Shown here one piece after another: positions 24,347 to 33,290 of a DNA stretch of 64,000 bases. Made by a program: the position numbers and the translations under genes. The stretch's first letter is position 1, and each line of letters opens with the position of its first letter. The notes under the pieces were generated by a model, which made no database searches, was not told the DNA's origin, and saw only the letters and a list, made by a program, of their open reading frames with translations. Source of the DNA: Porphyromonadaceae bacterium UBA2720 (GTDB taxonomy: Bacteria; Bacteroidota; Bacteroidia; Bacteroidales; Muribaculaceae); NCBI GenBank assembly GCA_002353885.1, contig DEKO01000147.1, positions 1-64,000 on the forward strand. Reading direction: 5' to 3'.

Positions 24347-25720
24347 ATGAGACCAAACATTTATGACTCTGTGGACCAGAACCCTGGTTTTGAGGAGAAG
24401 AAGAACCCGACCATTATCAAGGTGGTGGGCGTGGGCGGTGGCGGCAACAACGCCATCAACCACATGTGGGCGCAGAATGTCGAGGGCGTGTCGTTTGTCG
24501 TGATCAACACCGACCGTCAGGCACTGAACATGTCGCCAGTACCCAACCGTGTGCTCATCGGGCCGAAAACGACCAATGGTCTCGGTGCCGGCAATGTGCC
24601 TGAGCGTGCCAAGGCTGCTGCCGAGGAGAGCGAGGCCGAGATTGCAGCACTGTTTGACGACGAGACCAAGATGGTGTTTATCACCGCCGGCATGGGCGGC
24701 GGCACCGGTACCGGCGCGGCACCTGTGGTGGCCCGCATCGCCCACGAGAAGGGCGTGCTCACCATCGGCATCGTCACTATCCCCTTCTTGTTCGAGGGGC
24801 AGAAGAAGATTCTCAAGGCTCTAGCCGGTGCTGACGAGATGAGCAAATATGTTGACGCATTGCTCATCATCAACAATCAGCGCCTGATTGACATCTATCC
24901 CGACTTGGACTTCAACAACGCCTTTGGCAAGGCCGATGACACACTGTCGACTGCTGCACGCTCGATCAGCGAGCTCATCACCGCCGAGGGCCAGGTGAAC
25001 GTCGACTTTATGGACGTCAACACCACGCTGCGCGATGGCGGTGTTGCCATCATCAGCAGCGGATATGGCGAGGGCGAGCACCGCGTGACCAAGGCCATCG
25101 AGGATGCTCTGGAGTCTCCGTTGCTCAAGAACCGTGACGTCTATGGTTCGCGCAAGATTTTGATTAACGTCTACTATAATCCCGACAGCAAAAATCCGTT
25201 CAAGACTCAAGAGTTGAGCGAGGTCGAGGAGTTCATGGCCAACTTCAGCCAAGAGGTGGACGTGATCACGGGATATGCCCACGACCGCTCGCTCGAGGAC
25301 AAAATCAAGATTACAGTGCTGGCAGCAGGATTTAATGTCTCGCTCGAGAAGGAGTCGCCCGCACCGGTGGTGCGTCATCGGCGCACCGAGTCGGTGGCCG
25401 CCGAGGTGCCCGCCGCACCGGCCGATGCCGACAAGCGACTGCAGGAGGAGTATGGCGCAGCGGCTATTGCCGAGATGCAGACGCGCAAAGACGAGGCGCA
25501 GTTCATCCTGCTCACGCCTGAGGACATCGACAACGACGAGCTGGTCGACTTGCTGGAGCGCACACCGGCCTACAAGCGCAAGCCCGACGACAAGACCGCC
25601 ATTCGCGAGAAGCGTCAGGCGGCTGCCACACAGGCGGCCAAGGCAGCTGAGCAGGCCACCAAGCCCGCCGCACCCAAGAAGCCTGGCACGAGTGCCACCA
25701 TCAACTTTGGCAGCGATTGA
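24347..25720 (+). CDS. cell division GTPase FtsZ
   Basis: 457 residues. The tubulin signature is GGGTGTG (117-123), preceded by GVGGGGNNAINHM, and the T7 region reads NVDFMDVNTTL. FtsZ forms the cytokinetic ring. The linker is long and Ala-rich; a candidate C-terminal interaction peptide, TPAYKRKP, sits at about 406-413 but is followed by ~45 further residues, so it is not at the extreme end as in E. coli. The gene closes the dcw cluster and has a strong terminator. Confidence 0.97.
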   Translation: MRPNIYDSVDQNPGFEEKKNPTIIKVVGVGGGGNNAINHMWAQNVEGVSFVVINTDRQALNMSPVPNRVLIGPKTTNGLGAGNVPERAKAAAEESEAEIAALFDDETKMVFITAGMGGGTGTGAAPVVARIAHEKGVLTIGIVTIPFLFEGQKKILKALAGADEMSKYVDALLIINNQRLIDIYPDLDFNNAFGKADDTLSTAARSISELITAEGQVNVDFMDVNTTLRDGGVAIISSGYGEGEHRVTKAIEDALESPLLKNRDVYGSRKILINVYYNPDSKNPFKTQELSEVEEFMANFSQEVDVITGYAHDRSLEDKIKITVLAAGFNVSLEKESPAPVVRHRRTESVAAEVPAAPADADKRLQEEYGAAAIAEMQTRKDEAQFILLTPEDIDNDELVDLLERTPAYKRKPDDKTAIREKRQAAATQAAKAAEQATKPAAPKKPGTSATINFGSD

Positions 25721-25728
25721 GGCTAGAC

Positions 25729-25767
25729 AAAAATGTGCCGCGCCAACGATGGCGCGGCACATTTTTT
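25729..25767 (+). terminator. intrinsic terminator of the dcw cluster
   Basis: A 16-bp stem (AAAAATGTGCCGCGCC paired with GGCGCGGCACATTTTT) with a six-base loop and a T6 run. It may work in both directions, since adk converges on it. Confidence 0.9.
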
Positions 25768-25809
25768 CTAGGCTTAAAGCTTATTGCTTAAGGCTAATAG
25801 CCTAAAAAA

Positions 25810-26388
25810 TCACTTGACCGAGTCGATAGCTTGCTTGATGTCTGCAAAGATGTCCTCAATCTTGCCAGTGCCCTTGATGGCGTGATAAAGGCCCTTCTGC
25901 TGATAGAAGGCCTGCAGTGGCGAGGTCTGATTGTGATAGACTGCGAGTCGGTTTTTCACCGTCTCGGGGTTGTCGTCGCTGCGTCCGGTCATCTTGCCGC
26001 GCAGTAGGATGCGCTCGACGAGTTCTTGCTCGGGCACTTCCAGCCCCACCACAGCACTGATGCTGGTGCCGCGCTCTTGCAGCATGGCCTCAAGAGCCTC
26101 GGCCTGTGGGATGGTGCGTGGAAATCCGTCGAAGATAACTCCCTCGCTTGCTGCCTCCTTGTTTGCGTCAAGCACATCGGCCAGGATGCTGATCATGAGC
26201 TCGTCGGGAATGAGTTGCCCCTTGTCCATATAGGCCTTTGCAGTGGCTCCGAGCTCGGTTCCACGCTTGATGTTGTCGCGCAGCACATCGCCTGTGCTGA
26301 TGTGAAACAAGTTGTACTCCTTGATGATGTTGTCACTCTGTGTGCCCTTGCCTGAGCCCGGGGCACCAAAAATCACGATATTAAGCAT
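25810..26388 (-). CDS. adenylate kinase
   Basis: 192 residues starting MLNIVIFGAPGSGKGTQ at ATG 26388; an earlier in-frame Met would translate the repeat-filled leader and is rejected. P-loop GAPGSGKGTQ, NMP-binding FDGFPRTIPQAE, and a short LID region without zinc cysteines (GRSDDNPETVKNRL). It equilibrates ATP, ADP and AMP in the cytoplasm. It follows hpt on the same strand, 116 bp downstream. Confidence 0.96.
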   Translation of the reverse strand: MLNIVIFGAPGSGKGTQSDNIIKEYNLFHISTGDVLRDNIKRGTELGATAKAYMDKGQLIPDELMISILADVLDANKEAASEGVIFDGFPRTIPQAEALEAMLQERGTSISAVVGLEVPEQELVERILLRGKMTGRSDDNPETVKNRLAVYHNQTSPLQAFYQQKGLYHAIKGTGKIEDIFADIKQAIDSVK

Positions 26389-26406
26389 TTTATTTAAGTT
26401 TTTAAG

Positions 26407-26510
26407 TTTCGAGTTTTGTGTTTCGAGTTTCGCGTTGCGAGCATTCGAGCATTCGATTATTCGAGCATTCGATATATTAACGACCAACGTCTAACATCTA
26501 ACGTCTAACT
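26407..26510. repeat. three successive short-word repeats between hpt and adk
   Basis: TTTCGAGTTT-type words (26407-26437), CATTCGAG/CATTCGAT octamers (26441-26473) and AACGTCTAAC-type heptamers (26486-26510). The gap between the two genes contains little else. Confidence 0.8.
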
Positions 26511-27044
26511 TTTGACGACATAGATGTCGCTCAAGTTGCGTGCCAGGCCGTCGAGGTCGAGTCCATAACCGATGATGAACTTTGATGGAATCTCAAAGCC
26601 GACATACTCGGGTGGTGTGCCCAGTTTGAGCGATCCAGGTTTGTAGAGGAGTGTTGCCATCTTGACGCTGTTGGGCTTGCGCTCAAGCAGCATCTGTCTC
26701 AGCTGGTAGGCTGTGACTCCCGTGTCGACGATGTCCTCGATGATGACAATGTCTCGTCCCTCGATGTCTTCGTTGAGTCCCATAATCTCGCGCACACGTC
26801 CTGTCGAGCTGGTTCCTTCATAGCTCTTGAAGCGAATGAAGGTAATTTCGGCTTCGGGCAGCTGGCAGGCACGGAACAGGTCGGCCGCAAAGACAAATGC
26901 TCCGTTTAGTACGCACAAGAACAGAGGGTTGCCGTTGGGGTAGTCGTGCTTGATTTCTTGTGCCACGCGCTGCACTTGTTGTGCAATCTGTTCACGTGTC
27001 AGATAGGGCTCAAAAGTGAGCCCATTGTAGGTCACTGTATCCAT
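26505..27044 (-). CDS. hypoxanthine phosphoribosyltransferase
   Basis: 179 residues from ATG 27044 (MDTVTYNGLTFEPYL). The PRPP-binding loop IIEDIVDTGVTAYQ and the N-terminal LFLCVLNGAFVFAADL block define the type I PRTase family. It salvages hypoxanthine (and usually guanine) to the nucleotide. A well-spaced promoter lies 19 bp upstream. Confidence 0.94.
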   Translation of the reverse strand: MDTVTYNGLTFEPYLTREQIAQQVQRVAQEIKHDYPNGNPLFLCVLNGAFVFAADLFRACQLPEAEITFIRFKSYEGTSSTGRVREIMGLNEDIEGRDIVIIEDIVDTGVTAYQLRQMLLERKPNSVKMATLLYKPGSLKLGTPPEYVGFEIPSKFIIGYGLDLDGLARNLSDIYVVKS

Positions 27045-27062
27045 AGATGTCGAATTTTTCGG

Positions 27063-27093
27063 CAAAATTAGTGCAAGTTGCGCGCAATACAAA
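27063..27093 (-). promoter_or_regulatory. hpt promoter
   Basis: Minus-strand TAATTTTG (27070 to 27063) with TTTG (27093 to 27090), 19-bp spacing, 19 bp ahead of the hpt start codon. Confidence 0.75.
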
Positions 27094-27347
27094 ATGAAAA
27101 ACGTAGTTTTACATTTTTTTTGCCGAAACACCGCCCAAAATACGATTCAGCGAGGCCATGCGAGCTTGCTCGCTGATGGCCGGGCGTGAGCATTTTATCC
27201 AACCATTAGTGCAAGTAGAGTGAAGTACACAATGAAAAACGCAGCTTTTTTGGGAACTCTCTTTAATCATCCCCCAAAGAGGGGAAAGAACAAAATATTT
27301 TTCGATAGTTTTTTTGTTTTTTTTCTCGATTGACGCAAAAAAAACAC

Positions 27348-27355
27348 TAACTTTG
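27348..27355 (+). promoter_or_regulatory. -7 element for the NAD(P)HX repair gene
   Basis: TAACTTTG, giving a leader of about 80 nt. No good -33 box was found at the expected spacing. Confidence 0.5.
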
Positions 27356-27438
27356 TAGACTTGAACCGGCGGCACCCGATTCTGTGGTGCCATTGAAGCG
27401 GCTAAACGACTAAATTTCAACTGACTCGCTCTGTATAT

Positions 27439-28956
27439 ATGAAGATATTTACCACCGACGGCATCCGCCGTATCGAAGAGAAAACAATAGAGAAAGAGAA
27501 CATGTCTCGGCTCGACCTGATGGAGCGTGCTGCCGAGGCGGTGACCTATGAGATTGTGGCTCGCTGGCGTCCCAACAAGCACATCATCATCTTTTCCGGT
27601 CCTGGCGACAATGGCGGTGACGGGCTGTGTGTGGCGCGCTTGCTGCACGCCCAGGGCTATCATCCCGAGGTGTATCTGTTCAACATCCGCTCGTCGCAGT
27701 TGTCGAAGTGCTGTTCGACTAATCGTGACCGTCTGCTTGAGCTGGACGACTTGGATTTCATCGAGGTGACCGACACGTTCACTCCGCCCGAGTTGACCGA
27801 TGACGACGTGGTGATAGACGCTCTGTTCGGGTCGGGGCTGCGCGACCCGTTGCGCAGCGGCTATGCCCAGATGGTGCAGTATATCAACGACAGTGACGCC
27901 TACGTTGTGTCGATCGACATGCCTTCGGGCCTGTTCGGTGAGTGGAACATGGGCACAGACCCCCGCAACATCATCTGTGCCGACCTGACGCTGACTTTCA
28001 ACTTCCGCCGTCTGTCGTTCTTCTTCCAGGAGAATGCCCGCTATATCGGCGATTTGAAGATTCTGGATTTGGAGATGAGCACCGAGGCCATCGCAGCCAC
28101 TCCCACCGACTTCTACCTCATCGAGCACGAGGACGCTCATGGCATGATTATCGAGCGTGATCCGTTCAGCAACAAATATGACTATGGCACCATTCTGCTC
28201 ATTGCTGGCAGCTATGGGATGATGGGTGCCGCCATCCTGGCGTCTCGCGCTGCCATGCGCACGGGTGCCGGCCTGGTGACGGTGCATGCTCCGCGTTGCG
28301 GTTTTGTGCCGTTGCAGACAGCTGTTCCTGAGGTAATCTTTGAGCCAGATGTCCATGAGATTGTGACCACAGCCATCGACCTTCACCATCAGTACAGCGT
28401 GGTTGCACTGGGTCCTGGCTTGGGCACCAGCGACGAGACGGTCGAGGCTGTCGACGCCTTCCTCAAGAGTTTCCGTCGTCCCTGTCTGCTCGATGCTGAT
28501 GCGCTCAACTGCATAGCCCGTCGGCCGATGTTGCTTCGCAGCATTCCTAAGGGTTCGGTGCTCACGCCGCACGCCAATGAGTTTGACCGTCTGTTCGGTG
28601 AACACCACACCGACGAGGAGCGTCTGCGCAAGGCCATCGAGGTGTCTCGTCTCTACGAAATCACCATTGTGCTGAAGGGCCACCACACCATGACGGTTCG
28701 TCCCGACGGCAAGGTGTATATCAACAGCAGTGGCAATGCCGGCATGGCCACTGCCGGCAGTGGTGATGTGCTCACGGGCGTGATTGCTGCACTCATTGCT
28801 CAGGGCTACACGCCCGACCTGGCTGTGGCTCTGGGTATCTATCTGCATGGCCTGTCGGGCGACTTGGCCGCTCAGGAGCATGACTGCTATGGCTTGATTG
28901 CCAGCGACATTGCCGACAATATGGGTCGCGCCATCCACAATGTGGTGCGCCGTTAG
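27439..28956 (+). CDS. bifunctional NAD(P)HX epimerase / ADP-dependent dehydratase
   Basis: 505 residues. The N-terminal YjeF-N epimerase domain (about 1-215) contains GPGDNGGDGLCVARLL and the IDMPSGL motif. The C-terminal dehydratase domain of the ribokinase-like family contains ALGPGLG, LDADALN and TAGSGDVLTGVIAAL. It repairs hydrated NADH and NADPH in the cytoplasm. The two-domain fusion is the normal bacterial form. Confidence 0.95.
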   Translation: MKIFTTDGIRRIEEKTIEKENMSRLDLMERAAEAVTYEIVARWRPNKHIIIFSGPGDNGGDGLCVARLLHAQGYHPEVYLFNIRSSQLSKCCSTNRDRLLELDDLDFIEVTDTFTPPELTDDDVVIDALFGSGLRDPLRSGYAQMVQYINDSDAYVVSIDMPSGLFGEWNMGTDPRNIICADLTLTFNFRRLSFFFQENARYIGDLKILDLEMSTEAIAATPTDFYLIEHEDAHGMIIERDPFSNKYDYGTILLIAGSYGMMGAAILASRAAMRTGAGLVTVHAPRCGFVPLQTAVPEVIFEPDVHEIVTTAIDLHHQYSVVALGPGLGTSDETVEAVDAFLKSFRRPCLLDADALNCIARRPMLLRSIPKGSVLTPHANEFDRLFGEHHTDEERLRKAIEVSRLYEITIVLKGHHTMTVRPDGKVYINSSGNAGMATAGSGDVLTGVIAALIAQGYTPDLAVALGIYLHGLSGDLAAQEHDCYGLIASDIADNMGRAIHNVVRR

Positions 28957-28983
28957 GGTGGTGTCGCGTGAGATGTGTGCTTT

Positions 28984-29247
28984 CTATCCCAGCATTAAGA
29001 AGGCAATGGCCAGCTGTGCCAGCAAGATGGCGGGAATGCCCACGATGAATCGTGTGTGTCTGGTTTTGTGCCTGCAAATGAACATGGCTAGCAACGCTCC
29101 CAACGATCCGCCGATGATGGCAAGCATGACCAGTGTGGCTTCGCTGACGCGCCATTTCCCCTTTCTGGCTCGTTGCTTGTCAAGTGCATAGACGCAAAAC
29201 GTAACAACATTGATAAGAATAAGATATGTCAGAGCAAGTTTAAGCAT
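28984..29247 (-). CDS. DUF1294 small membrane protein
   Basis: 87 residues with two to three hydrophobic helices and the family signature YALDKQRARKGKWRVSE followed by GGSLGALLAM and a HKTRH-x-x-F segment. DUF1294 proteins are small inner-membrane proteins of unknown function. It converges with the NAD(P)HX repair gene (27-bp gap) and has a -7-like TATCTTTG at 29281-29274. Confidence 0.85.
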   Translation of the reverse strand: MLKLALTYLILINVVTFCVYALDKQRARKGKWRVSEATLVMLAIIGGSLGALLAMFICRHKTRHTRFIVGIPAILLAQLAIAFLMLG

Positions 29248-29375
29248 AGTCGTTGTTTCTCTAAATTTCGCTACAAAGATATTACAAATATTGCAGACTT
29301 CCTAGTTTTCTCAATATTTTTTTAAAAAATTTTGACAACATATCGGAAATTGATAGTCAATAAATACAAATTGTC

Positions 29376-30824
29376 ATGACTTATATCCCTTCGTCGCAAG
29401 TCGTTTATGACTTGTTCAAACAACTCAACCACACGCCTCGTCCGTCGCATCACGAGGAGCGTGCAGCCGACTTCTTGTGCAACTTTGCCCAACAGCATGG
29501 ATTGGACTACAGCCGTGACGACCACAATTGTGTGGTCATCCGCAAGGCTGCCACACCTGGGCATGAAGGTGCCACGCCCATTGTCATCCTCAACCACATG
29601 GACATGGTGTGTGTTGCCGAGCCCGGCAAGGAGTATGACCCGTTGACCGACCCCATCGAGTCCTATACGGAGGACGGCTGGATGCATGCGCGTGGCACCT
29701 CGCTCGGCGCGGACAACGGCATCGGTCTGTCGATGGCGCTTGCTATCCTGGCCGACGACAAGATTGTGCACGGACCGCTGGAGGTCATCACCACCACCAA
29801 CGAGGAGGATGGCATGACCGGTGCAAGCAACCTGTCGGCCGACTTCATCCGCGGGCGCAAGGTCATCAATCTGGACAGTGAGGACTATGACACCATCACC
29901 ACCGGTGCCGCTGGGGCGTATCTGCAGATCCACCATCTGCCACTGCGTCGTGTCAATGCCCCGCGCGACCATTGCTGGTATCGCATCGGCATCGATGGCG
30001 GTCGTGGTGGGCACTCGGGTGTCGACATCAACAAGGGTCGTGCCAGTGCCGTGACGTTGCTGTGGGCTCTGCTCAATGCCATTGCCGACGAGGCCATCGT
30101 CAATGTTGCCAGTTTCAGTGCGGGCGATGCCAGCGCCTCGATAGCCAGTCGTGGCGAGGCCATCATCTGTGTGCCCTCTGAGGATGCCGTCGAGCAAGTC
30201 GAGGAGCGCGAGGACCACTTCAATGAGTGGCTGCACGACGAGTATGGCTTGACCGATCCCGACATCCATTGCACCATTGAGCCATGCACACCACAGGCAC
30301 AGGTCATCGATCCCGACTGTGTGGTGGCGCTGATGGAGGCATTGGGACAGACACCGCAAGGAGTCATCGCCATGAGCCAGGCGATGGAAGGAACGGTGCA
30401 CACATCGAACAATGTGGGCCTGATTCGCACCGAGCGCGACGAGATGACAGTGAGCACGCACACGCGCAGCTTTGATGTGGCCGAGATGGAGCAGACTGGT
30501 CTGGCTATCAAGGAAGTGTTTGCGCAGTGGGGCGCCACGACCGAGCTTGTGATGTCGGCCCCGGCATGGCAGGAGAACCCTGACAGCGACTTTCTGAACC
30601 TGACGAGCGATGTGTTCCAGGACGTGCTGGGTTGGCGTCCCCGCAAGGTGGCGATGCACTTTGTGCTCGAGGCAGGCTTTTTTGTCCAGAAGTATCCCGG
30701 TATCGAAATGGCGTCGATTGGGCCTCGCATTGTTGAGCCGCACAGCACCCGCGAACGTGTGGAGCTGCACACCATCGACGACATCTGGCGTGTGACGGTC
30801 GAACTCCTTGCTCGCCTGGCATGA
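29376..30824 (+). CDS. aminoacyl-histidine dipeptidase (PepD, M20)
   Basis: 482 residues, the usual length. Metal ligands are visible in NHMDMV, GADNGIG, TTNEEDGMTGA and LDSEDYD; an internal lid/dimerisation domain follows (SGVDINKGRASA). PepD is a cytosolic di-zinc peptidase for Xaa-His and other dipeptides. It is the first gene of a tightly overlapping operon with a GNAT protein and an RNA methyltransferase. Confidence 0.95.
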   Translation: MTYIPSSQVVYDLFKQLNHTPRPSHHEERAADFLCNFAQQHGLDYSRDDHNCVVIRKAATPGHEGATPIVILNHMDMVCVAEPGKEYDPLTDPIESYTEDGWMHARGTSLGADNGIGLSMALAILADDKIVHGPLEVITTTNEEDGMTGASNLSADFIRGRKVINLDSEDYDTITTGAAGAYLQIHHLPLRRVNAPRDHCWYRIGIDGGRGGHSGVDINKGRASAVTLLWALLNAIADEAIVNVASFSAGDASASIASRGEAIICVPSEDAVEQVEEREDHFNEWLHDEYGLTDPDIHCTIEPCTPQAQVIDPDCVVALMEALGQTPQGVIAMSQAMEGTVHTSNNVGLIRTERDEMTVSTHTRSFDVAEMEQTGLAIKEVFAQWGATTELVMSAPAWQENPDSDFLNLTSDVFQDVLGWRPRKVAMHFVLEAGFFVQKYPGIEMASIGPRIVEPHSTRERVELHTIDDIWRVTVELLARLA

Positions 30825-31327
30825 TGCGGCAAGCGACAGAAAACGACTATAACCAGGTGTGGCGCATCTTGCGCCAGGCCGCGTCGTGGATGATGGCCAA
30901 TGGTCGTGACCAGTGGGACGACAAGTATCCCACTGCCGAGGCCGTGCATGGCGACATCGCCCGTGGCGAGGGCTGGGTCGTCGAGCGCGATGGGCGTGTA
31001 GTGGCCTACTGCGCCATCGCGCTGGGCGGCGAGCCGTCCTATGACCAGCTGGACGGGCAGTGGCTCACGCCAGGCCCCTACACAGTGGTGCACCGTGCGG
31101 CCATCGACCTGGACTATCGTGGCCATGGCATCGGTCACCAGTTTTTTGCTCAAGCCGAGCAGCTGAGCCGCGACCGCGGCTGGGCCAGCGTGCGTGTCGA
31201 CACCAACCACGACAATCGTGAGATGCTGGCGCTCATTGCCAACCGTGGCTACAAGTTGACAGGAAAATGCTACTACTTCCATGGCGGTCGCCACGTCGAG
31301 CGGCTCGCCTTTGAACTGCCATTATGA
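30821..31327 (+). CDS. GNAT family N-acetyltransferase
   Basis: 168 residues covering a single GNAT domain; the acetyl-CoA loop region reads DLDYRGHGIGHQFF (Q/RxxGxG/A variant RGHGIG). Its start overlaps the pepD stop (ATGA), with a second ATG immediately after; its stop overlaps the next start in the same way. The acceptor (small molecule, peptide or ribosomal protein) cannot be inferred. Confidence 0.88.
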   Translation: MMRQATENDYNQVWRILRQAASWMMANGRDQWDDKYPTAEAVHGDIARGEGWVVERDGRVVAYCAIALGGEPSYDQLDGQWLTPGPYTVVHRAAIDLDYRGHGIGHQFFAQAEQLSRDRGWASVRVDTNHDNREMLALIANRGYKLTGKCYYFHGGRHVERLAFELPL

Positions 31328-32133
31328 ACCTCATCGAAGTCACCTCTCTCACCCAGCCTGGCGTTGAGGTCTATGGTGCGCTCACCGAGGCCCAGTTGCG
31401 CAACCGCCTCGACCCTGAGCGTGGCATCTTCATTGCCGAGAGTCCAAAAGTGATCGGTGTGGCACTGGATGCTGGCTACCAGCCTCTGTCGCTGTTGTGC
31501 GAGCGTCGTCACATCACTGGTGATGCCGCGCCGATTATTGCCCGTTGTGGCGACATCCCCATCTTCACTGGCGAGCGTGACCTGCTGGCGCAGCTCACTG
31601 GCTACACGCTGACGCGTGGTGTGTTGTGCGCCATGCGTCGCCCGTTGCCTCGTCCTGTCGATGAGGTGTGTCGTGGTGCGCGTCGCGTGGTTGTCATCGA
31701 CAGTGTGGTCGACACCACTAACATCGGAGCCATCTTTCGCTCGGCAGCTGCGCTGGGCATCGACGCCGTGCTGCTTACACCCACGTCGTGCGACCCCTTG
31801 AACCGTCGTGCCGTGCGAGTGTCGATGGGCAGTGTGTTTCTGGTGCCGTGGACATGGCTCGAAGGTCCCATTACTAGCCTGAATGACCTGGGTTTCAAGA
31901 CCGTGGCGATGGCCTTGACCGACCGTTCGGTTCCCATCGACGACCCCATGTTGTGTGGCGAGCCGCGTCTGGCCATAGTTATGGGCACCGAGGGTGATGG
32001 TCTGGCACACGACACCATCCTCCAGGCCGACTATGTTGCTCGCATCCCCATGCACCACAGCGTGGACTCGCTCAACGTAGCCGCCGCTGCCGCCGTTGCC
32101 TTCTGGCAACTCCGTTCTCCTCAGATAGACTGA
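31324..32133 (+). CDS. TrmH/SpoU-family RNA 2'-O-methyltransferase
   Basis: 269 residues. An N-terminal RNA-binding region precedes the SPOUT knot with motif 1 DTTNIGAIFRSAAALG, motif 2 IVMGTEGDGL and motif 3 IPMHHSVDSLNVAAAAAV. Such enzymes methylate riboses in tRNA or 23S rRNA; which position cannot be told. It is coupled to the GNAT gene by an ATGA overlap. Confidence 0.93.
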   Translation: MNLIEVTSLTQPGVEVYGALTEAQLRNRLDPERGIFIAESPKVIGVALDAGYQPLSLLCERRHITGDAAPIIARCGDIPIFTGERDLLAQLTGYTLTRGVLCAMRRPLPRPVDEVCRGARRVVVIDSVVDTTNIGAIFRSAAALGIDAVLLTPTSCDPLNRRAVRVSMGSVFLVPWTWLEGPITSLNDLGFKTVAMALTDRSVPIDDPMLCGEPRLAIVMGTEGDGLAHDTILQADYVARIPMHHSVDSLNVAAAAAVAFWQLRSPQID

Positions 32134-32196
32134 TACTAAAAACACAGAATCCACTGAATGCACAGAAGTGCTCACGCAATTTCCCTTGGCTGCTGC

Positions 32197-32216
32197 GGAC
32201 GTGCCAAGGCACATCC
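32197..32216. repeat. REP-like palindrome
   Basis: GTGCC-AA-GGCAC core extended by GGA/TCC, in the gap behind the TrmH gene. It could act as a weak terminator. Confidence 0.5.
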
Positions 32217-32227
32217 CTACTGGCATG

Positions 32228-32255
32228 ACTAGCGTCTAACGTCTAGCGTCTAGCT
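32228..32255. repeat. short-word repeat (AGCGTCTA units)
   Basis: AGCGTCTA/ACGTCTAGC repeated about three to four times. The same word family appears between hpt and adk and, once, near 34680. Confidence 0.7.
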
Positions 32256-32369
32256 CTTGACAACATTTTTTGCTTCAGGGGTGTAATAAATCGCCACATG
32301 GCTGCGTCAAATAGGCAAAAAACCTAACGACATAGGGATTATCAATTCACCATTCTCAATTAAATAAAA

Positions 32370-33290
32370 GTGGACAATTACATTGAAATACGCGATGTAG
32401 TCAAGCAGTATGACGGACATCTGGCACTGGACCATGTGAGCATGGACGTGCCACGAGGGTGCATCTATGGCCTGCTAGGGCCCAATGGTGCTGGCAAGAC
32501 CTCGCTGATACGCATCATCAACCGCATCACCCACCAGGACAGTGGCACGGTGAAGCTCGATGGCCGTGCCATCACCGACGATGACGTGGTACACATCGGC
32601 TATCTGCCCGAAGAGCGCGGTTTGTACAAGAAGATGAAGGTTGGCGACCAGATAGTGTATCTGGCTCGGCTCAAGGGTATGGACAAGGCCACGGCCACCG
32701 CCGAGATGCAGCAGTGGCTCGAGCGGTTTGACCTGGGCGAGTGGCGCGACAAGAAGCTCGAGGCCCTGAGCAAGGGCATGCAGCAGAAGGTTCAGTTCAT
32801 CGCCACCGTCATCCATCGCCCGCAGCTGCTCATCTTCGACGAGCCTTTCTCAGGCTTCGATCCGGTCAATGCCGACCAGCTCAAGGCAGAGATTTTGCGT
32901 CTCAAGCAAGAAGGCAGCACGGTGCTGTTCTCGACCCACAACATGGAGAGTGTCGAGGCCATCTGCGAGCGCATCACGCTCATCAACCACTCGCGTGTGG
33001 TTCTTGATGGCAACGTCGATGACATCCGTCAACAGCACAAGCAGGGCATTCTGGCTGTTGATTTATCGCCCGGCCAGCAACTGCAGCCGTGCGATGCGCT
33101 CTACACCATCTTGCCAACTTCGGGCAGTGGTCGCGAGACGCAGGTGCGTCTGCAGGCCGGTGTGAGCATGCACGATGCCATAGCCTGGCTCAACGACCAC
33201 TGCGCCCTCACCGGCTTCCATGAGATATTGCCGTCGATGCACGACATCTTTGTAAACACTGTTAAAGACCAAGACCATGAGCAAGCTTAA
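32370..33290 (+). CDS. ABC transporter ATP-binding protein (NatA-like)
   Basis: 306 residues from GTG 32370; no ATG is available nearby and the first residues MDNYIEIRDVVKQYDG fit the family. Walker A GPNGAGKTS, Q-loop region HIGYLPEERG, signature LSKGMQQKV, Walker B LLIFDEPFSGFD and switch STHNMES. A ~90-residue C-terminal extension is typical of exporter ATPases paired with ABC-2 permeases. It overlaps the permease gene by 14 bp. Confidence 0.94.
   Translation: MDNYIEIRDVVKQYDGHLALDHVSMDVPRGCIYGLLGPNGAGKTSLIRIINRITHQDSGTVKLDGRAITDDDVVHIGYLPEERGLYKKMKVGDQIVYLARLKGMDKATATAEMQQWLERFDLGEWRDKKLEALSKGMQQKVQFIATVIHRPQLLIFDEPFSGFDPVNADQLKAEILRLKQEGSTVLFSTHNMESVEAICERITLINHSRVVLDGNVDDIRQQHKQGILAVDLSPGQQLQPCDALYTILPTSGSGRETQVRLQAGVSMHDAIAWLNDHCALTGFHEILPSMHDIFVNTVKDQDHEQA

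Larger units (their letters stand above)
27045..27438. other. divergent intergenic region hpt / NAD(P)HX repair gene
   Basis: 394 bp with no credible gene. It holds the hpt promoter, a -7 element for the plus-strand gene at 27348-27355, a ~44-bp imperfect direct duplication (27067-27110 and 27205-27249), and a long hairpin between them (GGCCAT...ATGGCC around CGAGC-TT-GCTCG, about 27155-27181). Confidence 0.6.
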
